Assembly: GCA_017508195.1 (NCBI GenBank)
Contig: JAFVZL010000035.1
Span: 1-42,203 of the forward strand
Length of the DNA: 42,203 nt
Source: Clostridia bacterium
GTDB lineage: Bacteria > Bacillota > Clostridia > Oscillospirales > CAG-272
Reading direction: 5' to 3'
Part shown: positions 1 to 7,573 of the stretch, piece after piece
Layout: each line of letters opens with the position of its first letter
Position numbering within the stretch: position 1 is the first letter of the stretch
Notes under the pieces: model-generated
Told to the model about the DNA's origin: nothing
Database searches by the model: none
The model's input: only the letters and a program-made list of their open reading frames with translations
Program-made: the position numbers and the translations under genes

Positions 1-90
1 GCGACAATATATCGAGTTCGAGCAAAGCGAGAACATATCGAATTCATCTTTCGTGAACATATTTCACGAAAGTGAATATATCGACAGAAG
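1..90 (+). repeat. atatcg-linked hairpin array, partial
   Basis: This is the end of a mini-hairpin array that continues off the left edge. The linker atatcga recurs, and the main hairpin has a perfect 10-bp stem, CTTTCGTGAA with TTCACGAAAG, around the loop catat (about 48-72). The same stretch recurs at about 24411-24463, where one stem A-T pair has become a G-T wobble and the loop differs. It lies next to the terminator-like hairpin at 91-149, the same arrangement as at the other copy. No coding potential was seen. Confidence 0.75.
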
Positions 91-149
91 AAAAAACAAG
101 AGCAAGAATATAAGGATTTTCTCCTTGTACTCTTGCTCTTTTGTTTTTT
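91..149. terminator. Terminator-like dispersed hairpin, copy A
   Basis: The stem AAGAGCAAGA (98-107) pairs with TCTTGCTCTT (131-140). It has an A-run on the left and a T-run on the right, so it could terminate transcription from either direction. Related copies are at 15941-15990 and 24462-24522. It lies downstream of pfkA on the minus strand, though about 360 bases from that stop codon. Confidence 0.65.
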
Positions 150-192
150 CGATTATCCCAAAATAAACCACCCTCGGGCGAGGTTATTTTAG

Positions 193-378
193 GGAGAAAT
201 CTTCGTTCTTCCGACTGAGAGCGCTTCGCAATATGTTCAACAAGCCAAGGGGAAATTTGCTTCAGCAAATCAAAATGGATCAAGGTTCCATTTTGCCCTT
301 TGCTTGACCCGCGCTAAGATGAGCTCGCATACCGCTTTGTTCGTGCGCGGTGTGCGGCGAGTCGAGAAAACGGAGATA
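193..378 (-). repeat. Frame-and-insert structured repeat, inverted copy
   Basis: One edge is ggagaaatcttcgtt (193-207) and the other is aacggagata (369-378). These are reverse complements of the edges of the two elements at 41472-41818. The interior has hairpins AAAATGGA/TCCATTTT (272-279, 287-294) and ATTTGC/GCAAAT (255-260, 265-270). The distant copy has AAACGGA/TCCGTTT and AATTTGC/GCAAATT at the matching places, so one base pair has changed on both sides of a stem. No gene was seen. Whether it acts as RNA or DNA is not known. Confidence 0.65.
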
Positions 379-394
379 GAAAGAAAACTCAAAC

Positions 395-480
395 TAAAAA
401 GGAGAAAACCGTAGGTTTTCAACCTCGATTTTCTCCCCGATAGAGGCGTTTTTACCTCTAAAACGATTTTATTGTTTTTT
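395..480. repeat. Short hairpins downstream of pfkA
   Basis: Two compact inverted repeats lie here: GAAAACC-gta-GGTTTTC near 405-421, and TAGAGG paired with CCTCTA near 443-462. They follow the pfkA stop on the minus strand and may stabilise or end its transcript. No strong T-run follows directly on the minus strand. Confidence 0.4.
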
Positions 481-510
481 CTTTCGGTTATCCCAAAATC
501 ATCAGCCCGA

Positions 511-1575
511 TCAAAGGTTGATCGTCTTGGATATACCATACAACCTCGCCATATTCTCGCGGCGGCGTCTCACCTCGCGCTCCATCTGAGTTATCTCATC
601 CGAGGTAAACGGATCGAGATCGCCTGCCTCCAGCTTACACTTATACATCTTATCGAGCACGAGCGCATATCTGATGTCGCAGGGAGATACTATACCGTTT
701 CTCTCGCACATTACGACGTTGGATCTGCCCTTAAGAAGCTGCTCCACCGCGATAACGCCCATTGTCGATGCGAGCACTCTGTCACGGAGTGTAGGGTTTC
801 CGCCTCTGACGACGTGAGCAAGGCGCGCGAACTTTGTCTCAACACCCGTAGACTTCTCTATCCTTCTCGCAAGAGTAGGAGCGAAGTCCGAGCCGACACC
901 CTCTGAAACCATTACTATGAAATTACGCTTACCGAGGTTCTTACCCACCTCGATCTGCTGAATGATATAATCAATATCTACGTCAAACTCGGGGATAACT
1001 ACCGCTGTCGCACCCGATGCAATACCCGCACTGAGTGCGATATCGCCTGCACCGCGTCCCATTACCTCAACTACGTTGCATCTCGCGTGCGACTCACAGG
1101 TATCTCTGAGCTTATCAACGAGGTCTATAACCGTGTTCATCGAGGTATCGAAGCCGATAGTATTATCCGTCGATGCAATATCGTTGTCGATAGTACCGGG
1201 GATACCGATACAGGGTACGCCGTGCGCGGTAAGATCGGTAGCACCTCTGAAGGTACCGTCACCGCCGATGGCAATAATTCCGTCAATGCCGAAGTTACGG
1301 CACTGCTCGACAGCCTTCGCCATTCCCTCGGGGGTCTTGAACTCGGGGCATCTGTCGGAATAGAGCATCGTTCCGCCCTTGTTTATGATGTTGGAAACGT
1401 CACGGATCTCGAGAGGACGAATATCACCCGCAATAAGTCCCGAGTAGCCGCGATATATACCGAGAACCTCGACGTCCATAGTCAGCGCAGTACGCACGAC
1501 CGCACGGATAGCCGCGTTCATTCCGGGAGCATCGCCGCCCGAGGTAAGTATTCCTATTTTCTTAAACTTTTCCAT
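511..1575 (-). CDS. pfkA: ATP-dependent 6-phosphofructokinase
   Basis: Phosphorylates fructose 6-phosphate to fructose 1,6-bisphosphate, the committed step of glycolysis, in the cytoplasm. The product is 354 residues. The nucleotide-binding start GILTSGGDAPGMNAAIRA follows the N-terminus closely. Further on are GGDGT, the substrate loop with GTIDND, the catalytic-loop region around TIGFDT, and EVMGRGAGDIA. It is slightly longer than the 319-320 residues of the bacterial PfkA type, with a C-terminal extension of about 30 residues. The ATG at 1575 is preferred over an upstream in-frame ATG at 1620, because GAGGTG lies just ahead of it and the protein then begins at the family N-terminus. It is transcribed away from the mgsA-like gene, with separate promoters between them. 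Confidence 0.95.
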   Translation of the reverse strand: MEKFKKIGILTSGGDAPGMNAAIRAVVRTALTMDVEVLGIYRGYSGLIAGDIRPLEIRDVSNIINKGGTMLYSDRCPEFKTPEGMAKAVEQCRNFGIDGIIAIGGDGTFRGATDLTAHGVPCIGIPGTIDNDIASTDNTIGFDTSMNTVIDLVDKLRDTCESHARCNVVEVMGRGAGDIALSAGIASGATAVVIPEFDVDIDYIIQQIEVGKNLGKRNFIVMVSEGVGSDFAPTLARRIEKSTGVETKFARLAHVVRGGNPTLRDRVLASTMGVIAVEQLLKGRSNVVMCERNGIVSPCDIRYALVLDKMYKCKLEAGDLDPFTSDEITQMEREVRRRRENMARLYGISKTINL

Positions 1576-1593
1576 AACATTGCACCTCGCAAG

Positions 1594-1658
1594 AAGCCCG
1601 ACCAAGCCTTTATCGGGCAAAACCTAAAATAAAAGATGACAGCTATACGTCTCATCTT
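1594..1658 (-). promoter_or_regulatory. Structured pfkA leader, two hairpins
   Basis: Read on the minus strand, the leader first has AAGATGA (1652-1658) paired with TCATCTT (1633-1639), followed by TTTATTTTA, which resembles a terminator. Then comes GCCCGA paired with TCGGGC (about 1595-1617), ahead of the ribosome binding site. The arrangement allows leader control of pfkA, but no ligand class is recognised. Confidence 0.4.
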
Positions 1659-1662
1659 CAAT

Positions 1663-1691
1663 ATTATACACGAAACAATCCGCAAATGCAA
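1663..1691 (-). promoter_or_regulatory. pfkA promoter, sigma-A type
   Basis: On the minus strand, TTGCAT (1686-1691), a 17-base spacer and TATAAT (1663-1668). Confidence 0.8.
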
Positions 1692-1717
1692 CGATAAAAA
1701 CGAAAAAAATAGTAAAA

Positions 1718-1726
1718 TGTTGAAAA
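1718..1726 (+). promoter_or_regulatory. TGTTGAAAA, candidate variant DnaA box
   Basis: An exact copy of the 9-mer repeated in the origin (29099-29275). It lies between the divergent pfkA and mgsA-like promoters. It may be a DnaA site or a chance match in AT-rich DNA. Confidence 0.3.
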
Positions 1727-1795
1727 AATCATCTATGCTTTTGTAGATAGTGTGCATAATTTTTTCATATGTGCCAAAATATTGGAAATAACGCA

Positions 1796-1824
1796 TTGAC
1801 AAAGCCCCGATAATTTGGTATACT
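1796..1824 (+). promoter_or_regulatory. mgsA-like gene promoter, sigma-A type
   Basis: TTGACA (1796-1801), a 17-base spacer and TATACT (1819-1824). Confidence 0.85.
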
Positions 1825-1887
1825 TTAGGGTAATTAGAAAACTTGCCAAAGCAAAGCCACGCAAACCGATCCAAGAAGGAGGTACTC

Positions 1888-2322
1888 ATGGATATTGCAA
1901 TTATAGCCGAAAACAACAAGAAGGAGCTTATGGCTCAGTTCTGTATCGCGTATTCCGGCATTCTCTCTAATCACCATCTTTACGCCACTCTATCCACGGG
2001 TCGATACGTATCCGAGGCAGCTAACCTCGAGATCGAGACCTTCCTCTCGGGCAGCATGGGTGGAATCGAGCAGATCGCATCGAAGCTCTCATATAACGAG
2101 ATCGACCTCGTTTTCTATTTCAGAAGCACGGACAGCGAACGTGAGGAGTCCGAGACCGAGCGCGATCTTATCCGCCTTTGCGACGTCCACAACATCCCCC
2201 TCGCTACTAATATAGCCACCGCAGAGGCACTGGTTATGGCGCTCGAATCCGGCAGCCTCAGCTGGAGAGAGTACATCAATCCCCTCTCCCGTCACAATGT
2301 GAAAAAGCGCGAGAGCGTCTGA
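1888..2322 (+). CDS. Methylglyoxal synthase-fold protein, probably inactive
   Basis: The 144-residue product matches methylglyoxal synthase along its length, including LYATLSTG, LSGSMGG and a near-perfect RLCDVHNIPLATNIATAEALV. The true enzyme turns dihydroxyacetone phosphate into methylglyoxal and phosphate. Aligned without gaps to E. coli MgsA from memory, residues matching H19, D20, D71, D91, H98 and D101 are Glu, Asn, Ile, Ser, Glu and Thr. All the usual acid-base residues are therefore missing, while phosphate-site residues (K23, T45, T48, S65, G66) are kept. A binding or sensing role is more likely than catalysis; this is inference. The start is fixed by AAGAAGGAGG at 1873-1882. It is divergent from pfkA, which fits a link to triose-phosphate supply. 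Confidence 0.75.
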   Translation: MDIAIIAENNKKELMAQFCIAYSGILSNHHLYATLSTGRYVSEAANLEIETFLSGSMGGIEQIASKLSYNEIDLVFYFRSTDSEREESETERDLIRLCDVHNIPLATNIATAEALVMALESGSLSWREYINPLSRHNVKKRESV

Positions 2323-2341
2323 CACTGAAAACAACTCAACC

Positions 2342-2373
2342 ACGGCTGTCACACAAAGGGCAGCCGTTTTTAT
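2342..2373 (+). terminator. Terminator after the mgsA-like gene
   Basis: ACGGCTG pairs with CAGCCGT around a short loop, followed by TTTTTAT. It lies 20 bases past the stop codon. Confidence 0.75.
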
Positions 2374-2401
2374 AGGAAACGGAAAGGAGGACCGACCGAT
2401 A

Positions 2402-2848
2402 ATGGCTTACATATACGATTTTGAATATACCGTTCACTCTGTGATCGACAACCTTAACGAGGTCGGACTTCCCGACGGAGAACCCGAGATCAGCATCACC
2501 ACGGTCAAGGGCTTCTTAAAGCGAACGGACGACGCGCTCCTTATCACCTACGCAGAGCAGATGGACGGCGGCAAGCTGCTCACTGATATTGAAATATCGG
2601 GAGATTCCGTATCCTTAAGAAGGCGCGGCAGCGTGGTGTTTGACGTGACCTTCCGCGAGGGAGAGACGTTAAGCACCGTCTATTCCGTGCCGCCCTACTC
2701 CTTTGACTGTGCCGTGAGAACGAGAAGAATACGCAACAGCATCACAAAGGAAGGCGGAGAGCTCAACCTTCTTTATTCTATGAATATAGGCGGCCAGGAA
2801 AAGAACGTCAGAATGAAGATATCGGCAAGGCCGAGCACGAGGGCTTGA
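2402..2848 (+). CDS. DUF1934 (YwiB-like) beta-barrel protein
   Basis: The 148-residue protein resembles the DUF1934/YwiB family, small cytoplasmic calycin-like beta barrels of unknown role. The sequence is dominated by alternating hydrophobic strands. It contains ITYAEQMDGGK and, near the end, a strand pair around LNLLYSMNIGG, typical of the family. There is no signal peptide or membrane segment. AAAGGAGG (2383-2390) precedes the start by a slightly long 11 bases. The stop is one base before the start of holA, so the two are probably translated together. The holA link probably reflects operon structure only. Confidence 0.7.
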   Translation: MAYIYDFEYTVHSVIDNLNEVGLPDGEPEISITTVKGFLKRTDDALLITYAEQMDGGKLLTDIEISGDSVSLRRRGSVVFDVTFREGETLSTVYSVPPYSFDCAVRTRRIRNSITKEGGELNLLYSMNIGGQEKNVRMKISARPSTRA

Positions 2849-2849
2849 T

Positions 2850-3878
2850 ATGCAGGAGAAGGAATTCAAGGAATTGCTGAAATCAGGTAGACCCTCGGGC
2901 GCGTTCCTCTTCTCGGGTGAAGAAGACTACTTAAAGAGGTACTACCTCGGGGAATTGAAGCGCGCGGTAGTCACCGACGAGGCGTTTGCCACCTTTAACC
3001 ACATAGTCTTTGACGGTCAGGAGTTTTCCGCGGCGGCACTAAAGGATGCGGTATCCGCACCGCCCATGTTCGCCGACTACAAGCTCATCGAATGGAAGTA
3101 TCCGCACTTTCTGAAAATGAAGGAGTCCGAGCTTAAGGATATAGAGGCAATTCTCGACACGCTCCCCGACTACGACTACACCGTGCTCGCTATGATAGTG
3201 GCTGACGGAGAGATAGATATCGGCACCGAAAAGAAGCCCGGAAAGTTCGCGAAGCGCTTCGGAAAAAAGATAAATATAATCAACTTTGAGAAGTCGACCG
3301 ACACACAGCTCATGTCATGGCTGAAAAGGCACTTCGACAAGGAGTCGATCAAGGTGACGGCAGAGGTGCTCTCAGCCCTTCTCTTCCGCTCCGGCAGGAG
3401 CATGGACGTTCTCATAGGCGAGGTGGTAAAGCTGTCCTCGTTCTTAAAGGCAAACGGCAGGGACACCCTAACCGTAGCCGACGTCCAAGAGGTTGCATCC
3501 TCGACCCCCGAGTGCGACACCTTCGCGCTTTCAAACGCGATACTCGAGCGCAACAAAAAGGCGGCGTACGATGCGATAGCCGAGATGAAGCGCGAAAGAC
3601 AGGAGCCATCTCTCATCATCGGTATGATGGCGAGGACATACTCTGAGCTACTCTCGGTAGTCATGCTTAAGGATGACGGTGTCGACCAGTCGGAGATAGA
3701 GAAGATACTCGGCATCCACCCCTTCAAGCTGAAGTCCTATATGAAGGCGTCACGGCTCTTTAAGCAGGGGGCTCCCGCAGCCATTCTCGAGGAGCTGTCG
3801 CGCGTTGACGTAGGAATGAAATACTACGGCGTTCAGGGCTATACAGCCATAGAAATGTTCATTTCAAAGTGCGTTTAA
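2850..3878 (+). CDS. holA: DNA polymerase III delta subunit
   Basis: The 342-residue clamp-loader subunit opens the beta clamp so that it can be placed on primed DNA. The N-terminal domain begins with GAFLFSGEEDYLKRYYL, as in HolA proteins, and lacks the Walker A motif, as expected for delta. The middle has the typical LMSWLKRHF and the helical pair around GRSMDVLIGEVVKLSSF. The C-terminal collar domain includes SLIIGMMARTYSELL and HPFKLKSYMKASRLF. The start follows one base after the DUF1934 stop, with GAGGG just upstream inside that gene. Its partner, the beta clamp gene dnaN, is at 29376-30527. Confidence 0.93.
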   Translation: MQEKEFKELLKSGRPSGAFLFSGEEDYLKRYYLGELKRAVVTDEAFATFNHIVFDGQEFSAAALKDAVSAPPMFADYKLIEWKYPHFLKMKESELKDIEAILDTLPDYDYTVLAMIVADGEIDIGTEKKPGKFAKRFGKKINIINFEKSTDTQLMSWLKRHFDKESIKVTAEVLSALLFRSGRSMDVLIGEVVKLSSFLKANGRDTLTVADVQEVASSTPECDTFALSNAILERNKKAAYDAIAEMKRERQEPSLIIGMMARTYSELLSVVMLKDDGVDQSEIEKILGIHPFKLKSYMKASRLFKQGAPAAILEELSRVDVGMKYYGVQGYTAIEMFISKCV

Positions 3879-3922
3879 GACACATTTTGCCAATAATATT
3901 TTACAATAACAGGAGTTTGTTA

Positions 3923-4543
3923 ATGAAAAACACCATTCTCAAAATCGCAGCACTTCTTCTGCTCGTTGCAGTTATGTGTGCATCCTTCACCGCCTGCGAG
4001 CCCACCTATGACGTCTACGTTGTTGATATAGAGGTCGAGAATTTCGGAATAATCACAGTGCGTCTTAATCACAGGAACGCACCCGCAACTGTAAAGAATT
4101 TCTTAAAGCTCGTAGAAGAGGACTTCTATGACGGTCTCACCTTCCACAGAGCGCAGGAGAACTTCGTTATCCAGGGCGGATGCCCCAAAGGTGACGGTAC
4201 GGGTAATAGCTCTGAGTACATCAAGGGCGAGTTCTCCGCAAACGGCTTTGTCGGCAACACCATCCGCCACGAAGCGGGAGTCATCTCCATGGCGAGAGGC
4301 GACAGCATGAACTCAGCGTCCTGTCAGTTCTTCATCACCATCGGTGATGCCAGATCCTCTCTCGACGGACTTTACGCAGGCTTCGGCTACGTAAACGACG
4401 AGAGCATGGAGGTCGTATACGCAATAGCAGAGGCTATGTATCCCTACACCTCGGGTAAATACGGAACCATTTCCCTTACCTACAAGGATAAGCAGCCGGT
4501 TATCAAGGATATCCGCGTTGTGGATCAGTACAATCTCGGCTGA
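3923..4543 (+). CDS. Cyclophilin-type peptidyl-prolyl isomerase lipoprotein
   Basis: The 206-residue protein catalyses cis-trans isomerisation of proline peptide bonds, here probably outside the cytoplasmic membrane. A lysine-led hydrophobic signal ends in a lipobox (FTAC) with Cys25 as the lipid-bearing residue. The cyclophilin core follows, with APATVKNF, YDGLTFHRAQENFVIQGG, GEFSANGF, ISMARGDSMNSASCQFFI and LDGLYAGFGYV. The catalytic Arg of FHR and the QFFI substrate site are present. The ATG at 3923 is chosen because AGGAG lies 7 bases upstream and the signal peptide begins there. A longer in-frame reading overlaps holA and adds nothing. A strong terminator follows. Confidence 0.92.
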   Translation: MKNTILKIAALLLLVAVMCASFTACEPTYDVYVVDIEVENFGIITVRLNHRNAPATVKNFLKLVEEDFYDGLTFHRAQENFVIQGGCPKGDGTGNSSEYIKGEFSANGFVGNTIRHEAGVISMARGDSMNSASCQFFITIGDARSSLDGLYAGFGYVNDESMEVVYAIAEAMYPYTSGKYGTISLTYKDKQPVIKDIRVVDQYNLG

Positions 4544-4600
4544 TGGCGCGAACGGTAATAAACGGCAGTTTGTCAATGTTTTATCAATAAAACGGCAGAA

Positions 4601-4627
4601 AAACGGGCGATTTTGCCCGTTTTTTGT
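4601..4627 (+). terminator. Terminator after the cyclophilin gene
   Basis: AAACGGGC (4601-4608) pairs with GCCCGTTT (4615-4622) around a 6-base loop, ending in a T-run. This closes the DUF1934-holA-cyclophilin unit. Confidence 0.88.
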
Positions 4628-4665
4628 TTATTTTTTAACTATCATCCTGTTTTTCTTCCATAACC

Positions 4666-4694
4666 TTGACAACGCGCACGCCTTATGTTAAAAT
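4666..4694 (+). promoter_or_regulatory. guaB promoter, sigma-A type
   Basis: TTGACA (4666-4671), a 17-base spacer and TAAAAT (4689-4694). Confidence 0.85.
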
Positions 4695-4701
4695 AAAAAA
4701 A

Positions 4702-4733
4702 ATTATTATGTACATTTGCGCGTGCATAATAAT
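4702..4733 (+). promoter_or_regulatory. Hairpin in the guaB leader
   Basis: ATTATTATG (4702-4710) pairs perfectly with CATAATAAT (4725-4733) around a 14-base loop, right at the expected transcript start. There is no T-run, so it is not a terminator. It could stabilise the 5' end or serve as an operator. No known purine riboswitch core was seen. Confidence 0.5.
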
Positions 4734-4771
4734 GTAAGAAAATACTATCTTGAAAATGTGAGGAAAAAAGC

Positions 4772-6277
4772 ATGGCAACCTACCTTAACGAGCCTTCCCG
4801 TACCTTCAGCGAATATCTGCTCATCCCCGGCTATACCGACGAGAGATGCGTTCCGCAGAACGTCTCGCTGAGGACACCGCTTGTAAAATACCGTCCCGAT
4901 AAAGAGGAATGTCCCATCATGATGAACATTCCCATGACGAGTGCGATAATGCAGTCGGTATCCAACGATACTCTTGCAATAGCGCTTGCCAAGGAAGGCG
5001 GAGTATCCTTTATCTACGGCTCACAGAGCATAGAGGATCAGGCGGCGATGGTAGCACGCGTAAAGGGCTACAAGGCGGGCTTCGTAGTAAGCGACTCAAA
5101 CCTCACACCTAAGTCTACTCTTGCCGACGTGCTCGAGCTCGTAGAGGAGAAGGGACACTCGACCATGGCGGTCACCGATGACGGAACAGCAACGGGAAAG
5201 CTGCTCGGCATCGTTACCGGCAGAGATTACCGTGTCAGCCGTATGTCGACCGATGCTCTCGTAGAGAGCTTCATGACACCCTTTGAAAAGCTCGTTACCG
5301 CGCCCGAGGGCACGACTCTCAAGGAGGCTAACGATATCATCTGGGAGCATAAGCTCAACTCGCTGCCCATCATCGACAAGGACGGTAAGCTCAAATATTT
5401 CGTATTCCGCAAGGATTACTCGCAGCACAAGGAAAATCCCCAGGAGCTTCTCGACGCCAACAAGAGCTACATCGTAGGCGCGGGCATCAACACCCGTGAC
5501 TATGCCGAGAGAGTCCCCGCACTCATCGCGGCAGGCGCAGACGTGCTCTGTATAGACTCGTCCGAGGGCTACACCATCTGGCAGAAGAGAACTCTCGACT
5601 ACATCCGCGAGAACTACGGCGACAAGGTAAAGGTAGGTGCCGGAAACGTCGTAGACAGAGATGGCTTCATGTTCCTCGCTGAGGCAGGCGCAGATTTCAT
5701 AAAGATCGGTATCGGCGGCGGCTCCATCTGTATCACAAGAGAGACCAAGGGCATCGGCCGCGGTCAGGCGAGCGCGGTCATCGAGGTTGCCGCAGCGCGC
5801 GACGAATACTATAAAAAGACGGGCATCTATATTCCCATCTGCTCTGACGGCGGTATCGTTCACGATTACCACATGACCTTAGCTCTTGCTATGGGCGCAG
5901 ATTTCATGATGCTCGGAAGATATTTTGCAAGATTTGACGAGTCCCCCACACCTAAGATCATGATCAACGGTCAGTACGTCAAGGAGTATTGGGGCGAGGG
6001 CTCGAACAGAGCGAAGAACTGGCAGAGATACGATCTCGGCGGTAAGACGAAGCTCTCCTTCGAGGAGGGCGTCGACTCCTACGTAACCTACGCGGGATCT
6101 CTGCACGATAACGTAGAGAAGTCACTCTACAAGGTAAAATCCACCATGTGCAACTGCGGTGCGATAACCATACCCGAGCTTCAGGAAAAGGCGAAGCTCA
6201 CGGTCGTATCCTCGACGAGCATAGTTGAGGGCGGATACCACGACGTTATGCTCCGCACCACGACCTCATCTAACTAA
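4772..6277 (+). CDS. guaB: Inosine-5'-monophosphate dehydrogenase
   Basis: Oxidises IMP to XMP with NAD, the first committed step of GMP synthesis. The 501-residue protein has the split TIM barrel with a regulatory CBS-pair insert at about 110-225, including [11 protein letters not shown] and [13 protein letters not shown]. The catalytic loop [12 protein letters not shown] carries Cys320, which forms the covalent IMP adduct. Before it is [12 protein letters not shown], and after it [10 protein letters not shown], in the position of the phosphate-binding loop. The mobile flap includes [11 protein letters not shown], with the Arg-Tyr pair that activates water. GAGG lies at the normal distance from the ATG. 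asnA follows 36 bases later, so the two may share a transcript. Confidence 0.95.
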   Translation: MATYLNEPSRTFSEYLLIPGYTDERCVPQNVSLRTPLVKYRPDKEECPIMMNIPMTSAIMQSVSNDTLAIALAKEGGVSFIYGSQSIEDQAAMVARVKGYKAGFVVSDSNLTPKSTLADVLELVEEKGHSTMAVTDDGTATGKLLGIVTGRDYRVSRMSTDALVESFMTPFEKLVTAPEGTTLKEANDIIWEHKLNSLPIIDKDGKLKYFVFRKDYSQHKENPQELLDANKSYIVGAGINTRDYAERVPALIAAGADVLCIDSSEGYTIWQKRTLDYIRENYGDKVKVGAGNVVDRDGFMFLAEAGADFIKIGIGGGSICITRETKGIGRGQASAVIEVAAARDEYYKKTGIYIPICSDGGIVHDYHMTLALAMGADFMMLGRYFARFDESPTPKIMINGQYVKEYWGEGSNRAKNWQRYDLGGKTKLSFEEGVDSYVTYAGSLHDNVEKSLYKVKSTMCNCGAITIPELQEKAKLTVVSSTSIVEGGYHDVMLRTTTSSN

Positions 6278-6284
6278 TTGAATT

Positions 6285-6313
6285 GGAGCTCTGACTTTGT
6301 CAGAGAATATAAT
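6285..6313 (+). promoter_or_regulatory. Ribosome binding site and start separated by a hairpin
   Basis: GGAG (6285-6288) is followed at once by CTCTGAC-TTT-GTCAGAG (6289-6305), then AATATAAT and the asnA ATG at 6314. The linear distance is too long for initiation, but with the 7-bp stem folded the gap becomes 8 bases, which is optimal. No other good binding site was seen. Confidence 0.6.
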
Positions 6314-7321
6314 ATGAGCAAGCTGTTTATCCCCGAGGGCTACACGCCGCCCCTCGACGTATACGATACGCAAAAGGCGATATCCTTTATAAAATCAACC
6401 TTCCAGACGCGCCTTGCCAGGGCTCTTAACCTCAAGCGCGTGTCGGCACCGCTGTTCGTCACCGAGGCATCGGGTCTTAACGACAACCTCAACGGAGTCG
6501 AAAGACCGGTATCCTTCGATATCCCCGACGTAGGCGAGTCGGGCGAGGTCGTTCACTCTCTCGCGAAGTGGAAGCGTCTTGCACTCAAGGAGTACCGCTT
6601 CTACGTCGGCAATGGTCTTTACACCGATATGAACGCGATACGCCGCGACGAGGAGCTCGACAACGTACATTCGATCTACGTTGACCAGTGGGACTGGGAG
6701 AAGGTCATCACTCGCGAGGAGCGCACTCTCGATTATCTTATCGAAACGGCGCAGAAAATTGTTGACGTAATATGTGATACGCAGGATCTCTTGCGCGTAG
6801 ACTTCCCCACCATCGGAGATAAGCTCTGCCGCAGGATGTATGCGATAACCTCATCCGAGCTCGAAAAGATGTATCCCGCCCTCACACCTAAGGAGCGCGA
6901 GGATGCCGTAGTCAAGGAGCACGGCACCGTGCTTATCATGCAGATAGGCGGTAAGCTCGCATCGGGCGAGCCCCACGACGGAAGAGCACCCGACTACGAT
7001 GACTGGGCGCTTAACGGAGATATCCTGTTCTACGACAAGACTCTCGGCCGCGCACTCGAGATATCCTCTATGGGTATCCGCGTCGACGAGGAGTCGCTCG
7101 CAAGACAACTTAAGGAGCGCGGATGCGAGGAGCGCGCACTCCTGCCCTTCCATTCGATGCTTCTTCGCGGCGAGCTGCCACTGACGATCGGCGGCGGTAT
7201 CGGACAGTCGAGGCTCTGTATGCTTATGATGGGCTCTGCTCATATAGGCGAGGTACAGTGCAGCATCTGGGATAAGGACACCATTGAGGGCTGCCGGGCG
7301 GCAGGCATCAGACTGCTTTGA
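6314..7321 (+). CDS. asnA: Aspartate-ammonia ligase (asparagine synthetase A)
   Basis: Makes asparagine from aspartate, ammonia and ATP. The 335-residue length matches the family (330 in E. coli), and the fold is that of class II aminoacyl-tRNA synthetases. Family blocks are AISFIKSTF, VSAPLFV, DNLNGVE, VVHSLAKWKR, GLYTDMNAIRRDE, HSIYVDQWDWEKV, IGGKLASG, RAPDYDDW, ISSMGIRVD and LRGELPLTIGGGIGQSRL, which cover the ATP and aspartate sites. The ATG at 6314 is preferred to an in-frame TTG at 6278, since the protein then starts like its relatives. The start region is unusual because of an intervening hairpin. It lies 36 bases after guaB. Confidence 0.94.
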   Translation: MSKLFIPEGYTPPLDVYDTQKAISFIKSTFQTRLARALNLKRVSAPLFVTEASGLNDNLNGVERPVSFDIPDVGESGEVVHSLAKWKRLALKEYRFYVGNGLYTDMNAIRRDEELDNVHSIYVDQWDWEKVITREERTLDYLIETAQKIVDVICDTQDLLRVDFPTIGDKLCRRMYAITSSELEKMYPALTPKEREDAVVKEHGTVLIMQIGGKLASGEPHDGRAPDYDDWALNGDILFYDKTLGRALEISSMGIRVDEESLARQLKERGCEERALLPFHSMLLRGELPLTIGGGIGQSRLCMLMMGSAHIGEVQCSIWDKDTIEGCRAAGIRLL

Positions 7322-7452
7322 TGCGGACCCCTTCAAATACGGGTGACGCTCTCCCGAATCGGAGTCTCGGGGCTTCCGTCGGTATTCGACAAAGAACGGG
7401 CTCTCTTTGCTGCGGCATATCCTTTTTCGGGTAAAGCCCCGTAATACAACTC

Positions 7453-7495
7453 CGCCCGAGTAATCGGGCGCAAAGGTCGCGCGCACTTCGCGACC
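7453..7495. repeat. Tandem hairpins downstream of asnA
   Basis: Two perfect inverted repeats lie in a row: CGCCCGA-gtaa-TCGGGCG (7453-7470) and GGTCGCG (7475-7481) with CGCGACC (7489-7495). The rest of 7322-7452 is GC-rich with weaker repeats. They may end the asnA transcript, though no T-run is present. They resemble the hairpin arrays elsewhere but lack their constant linkers. Confidence 0.55.
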
Positions 7496-7516
7496 CTTTA
7501 CTACGCTCCAAAAGCG

Positions 7517-7547
7517 TTACATTTCTCGAAAAGAATTAAAATACAAT
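7517..7547 (+). promoter_or_regulatory. Possible promoter of the apbE-rnf operon
   Basis: TTACAT (7517-7522) and TACAAT (7542-7547) are separated by 19 bases, longer than ideal. It is the best candidate in an AT-rich stretch just before the operon. Confidence 0.35.
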
Positions 7548-7573
7548 ATAGAAAAAACGAAAGGAGACGCACG

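Noticed and set aside
4695-4771. Purine-type riboswitch in the guaB leader
   Set aside because: Only one simple hairpin is present; the three-way-junction core was not found.
6278-6313. TTG start for asnA at 6278
   Set aside because: It adds 12 residues absent from the family and lies within two bases of the guaB stop without a proper ribosome binding site.
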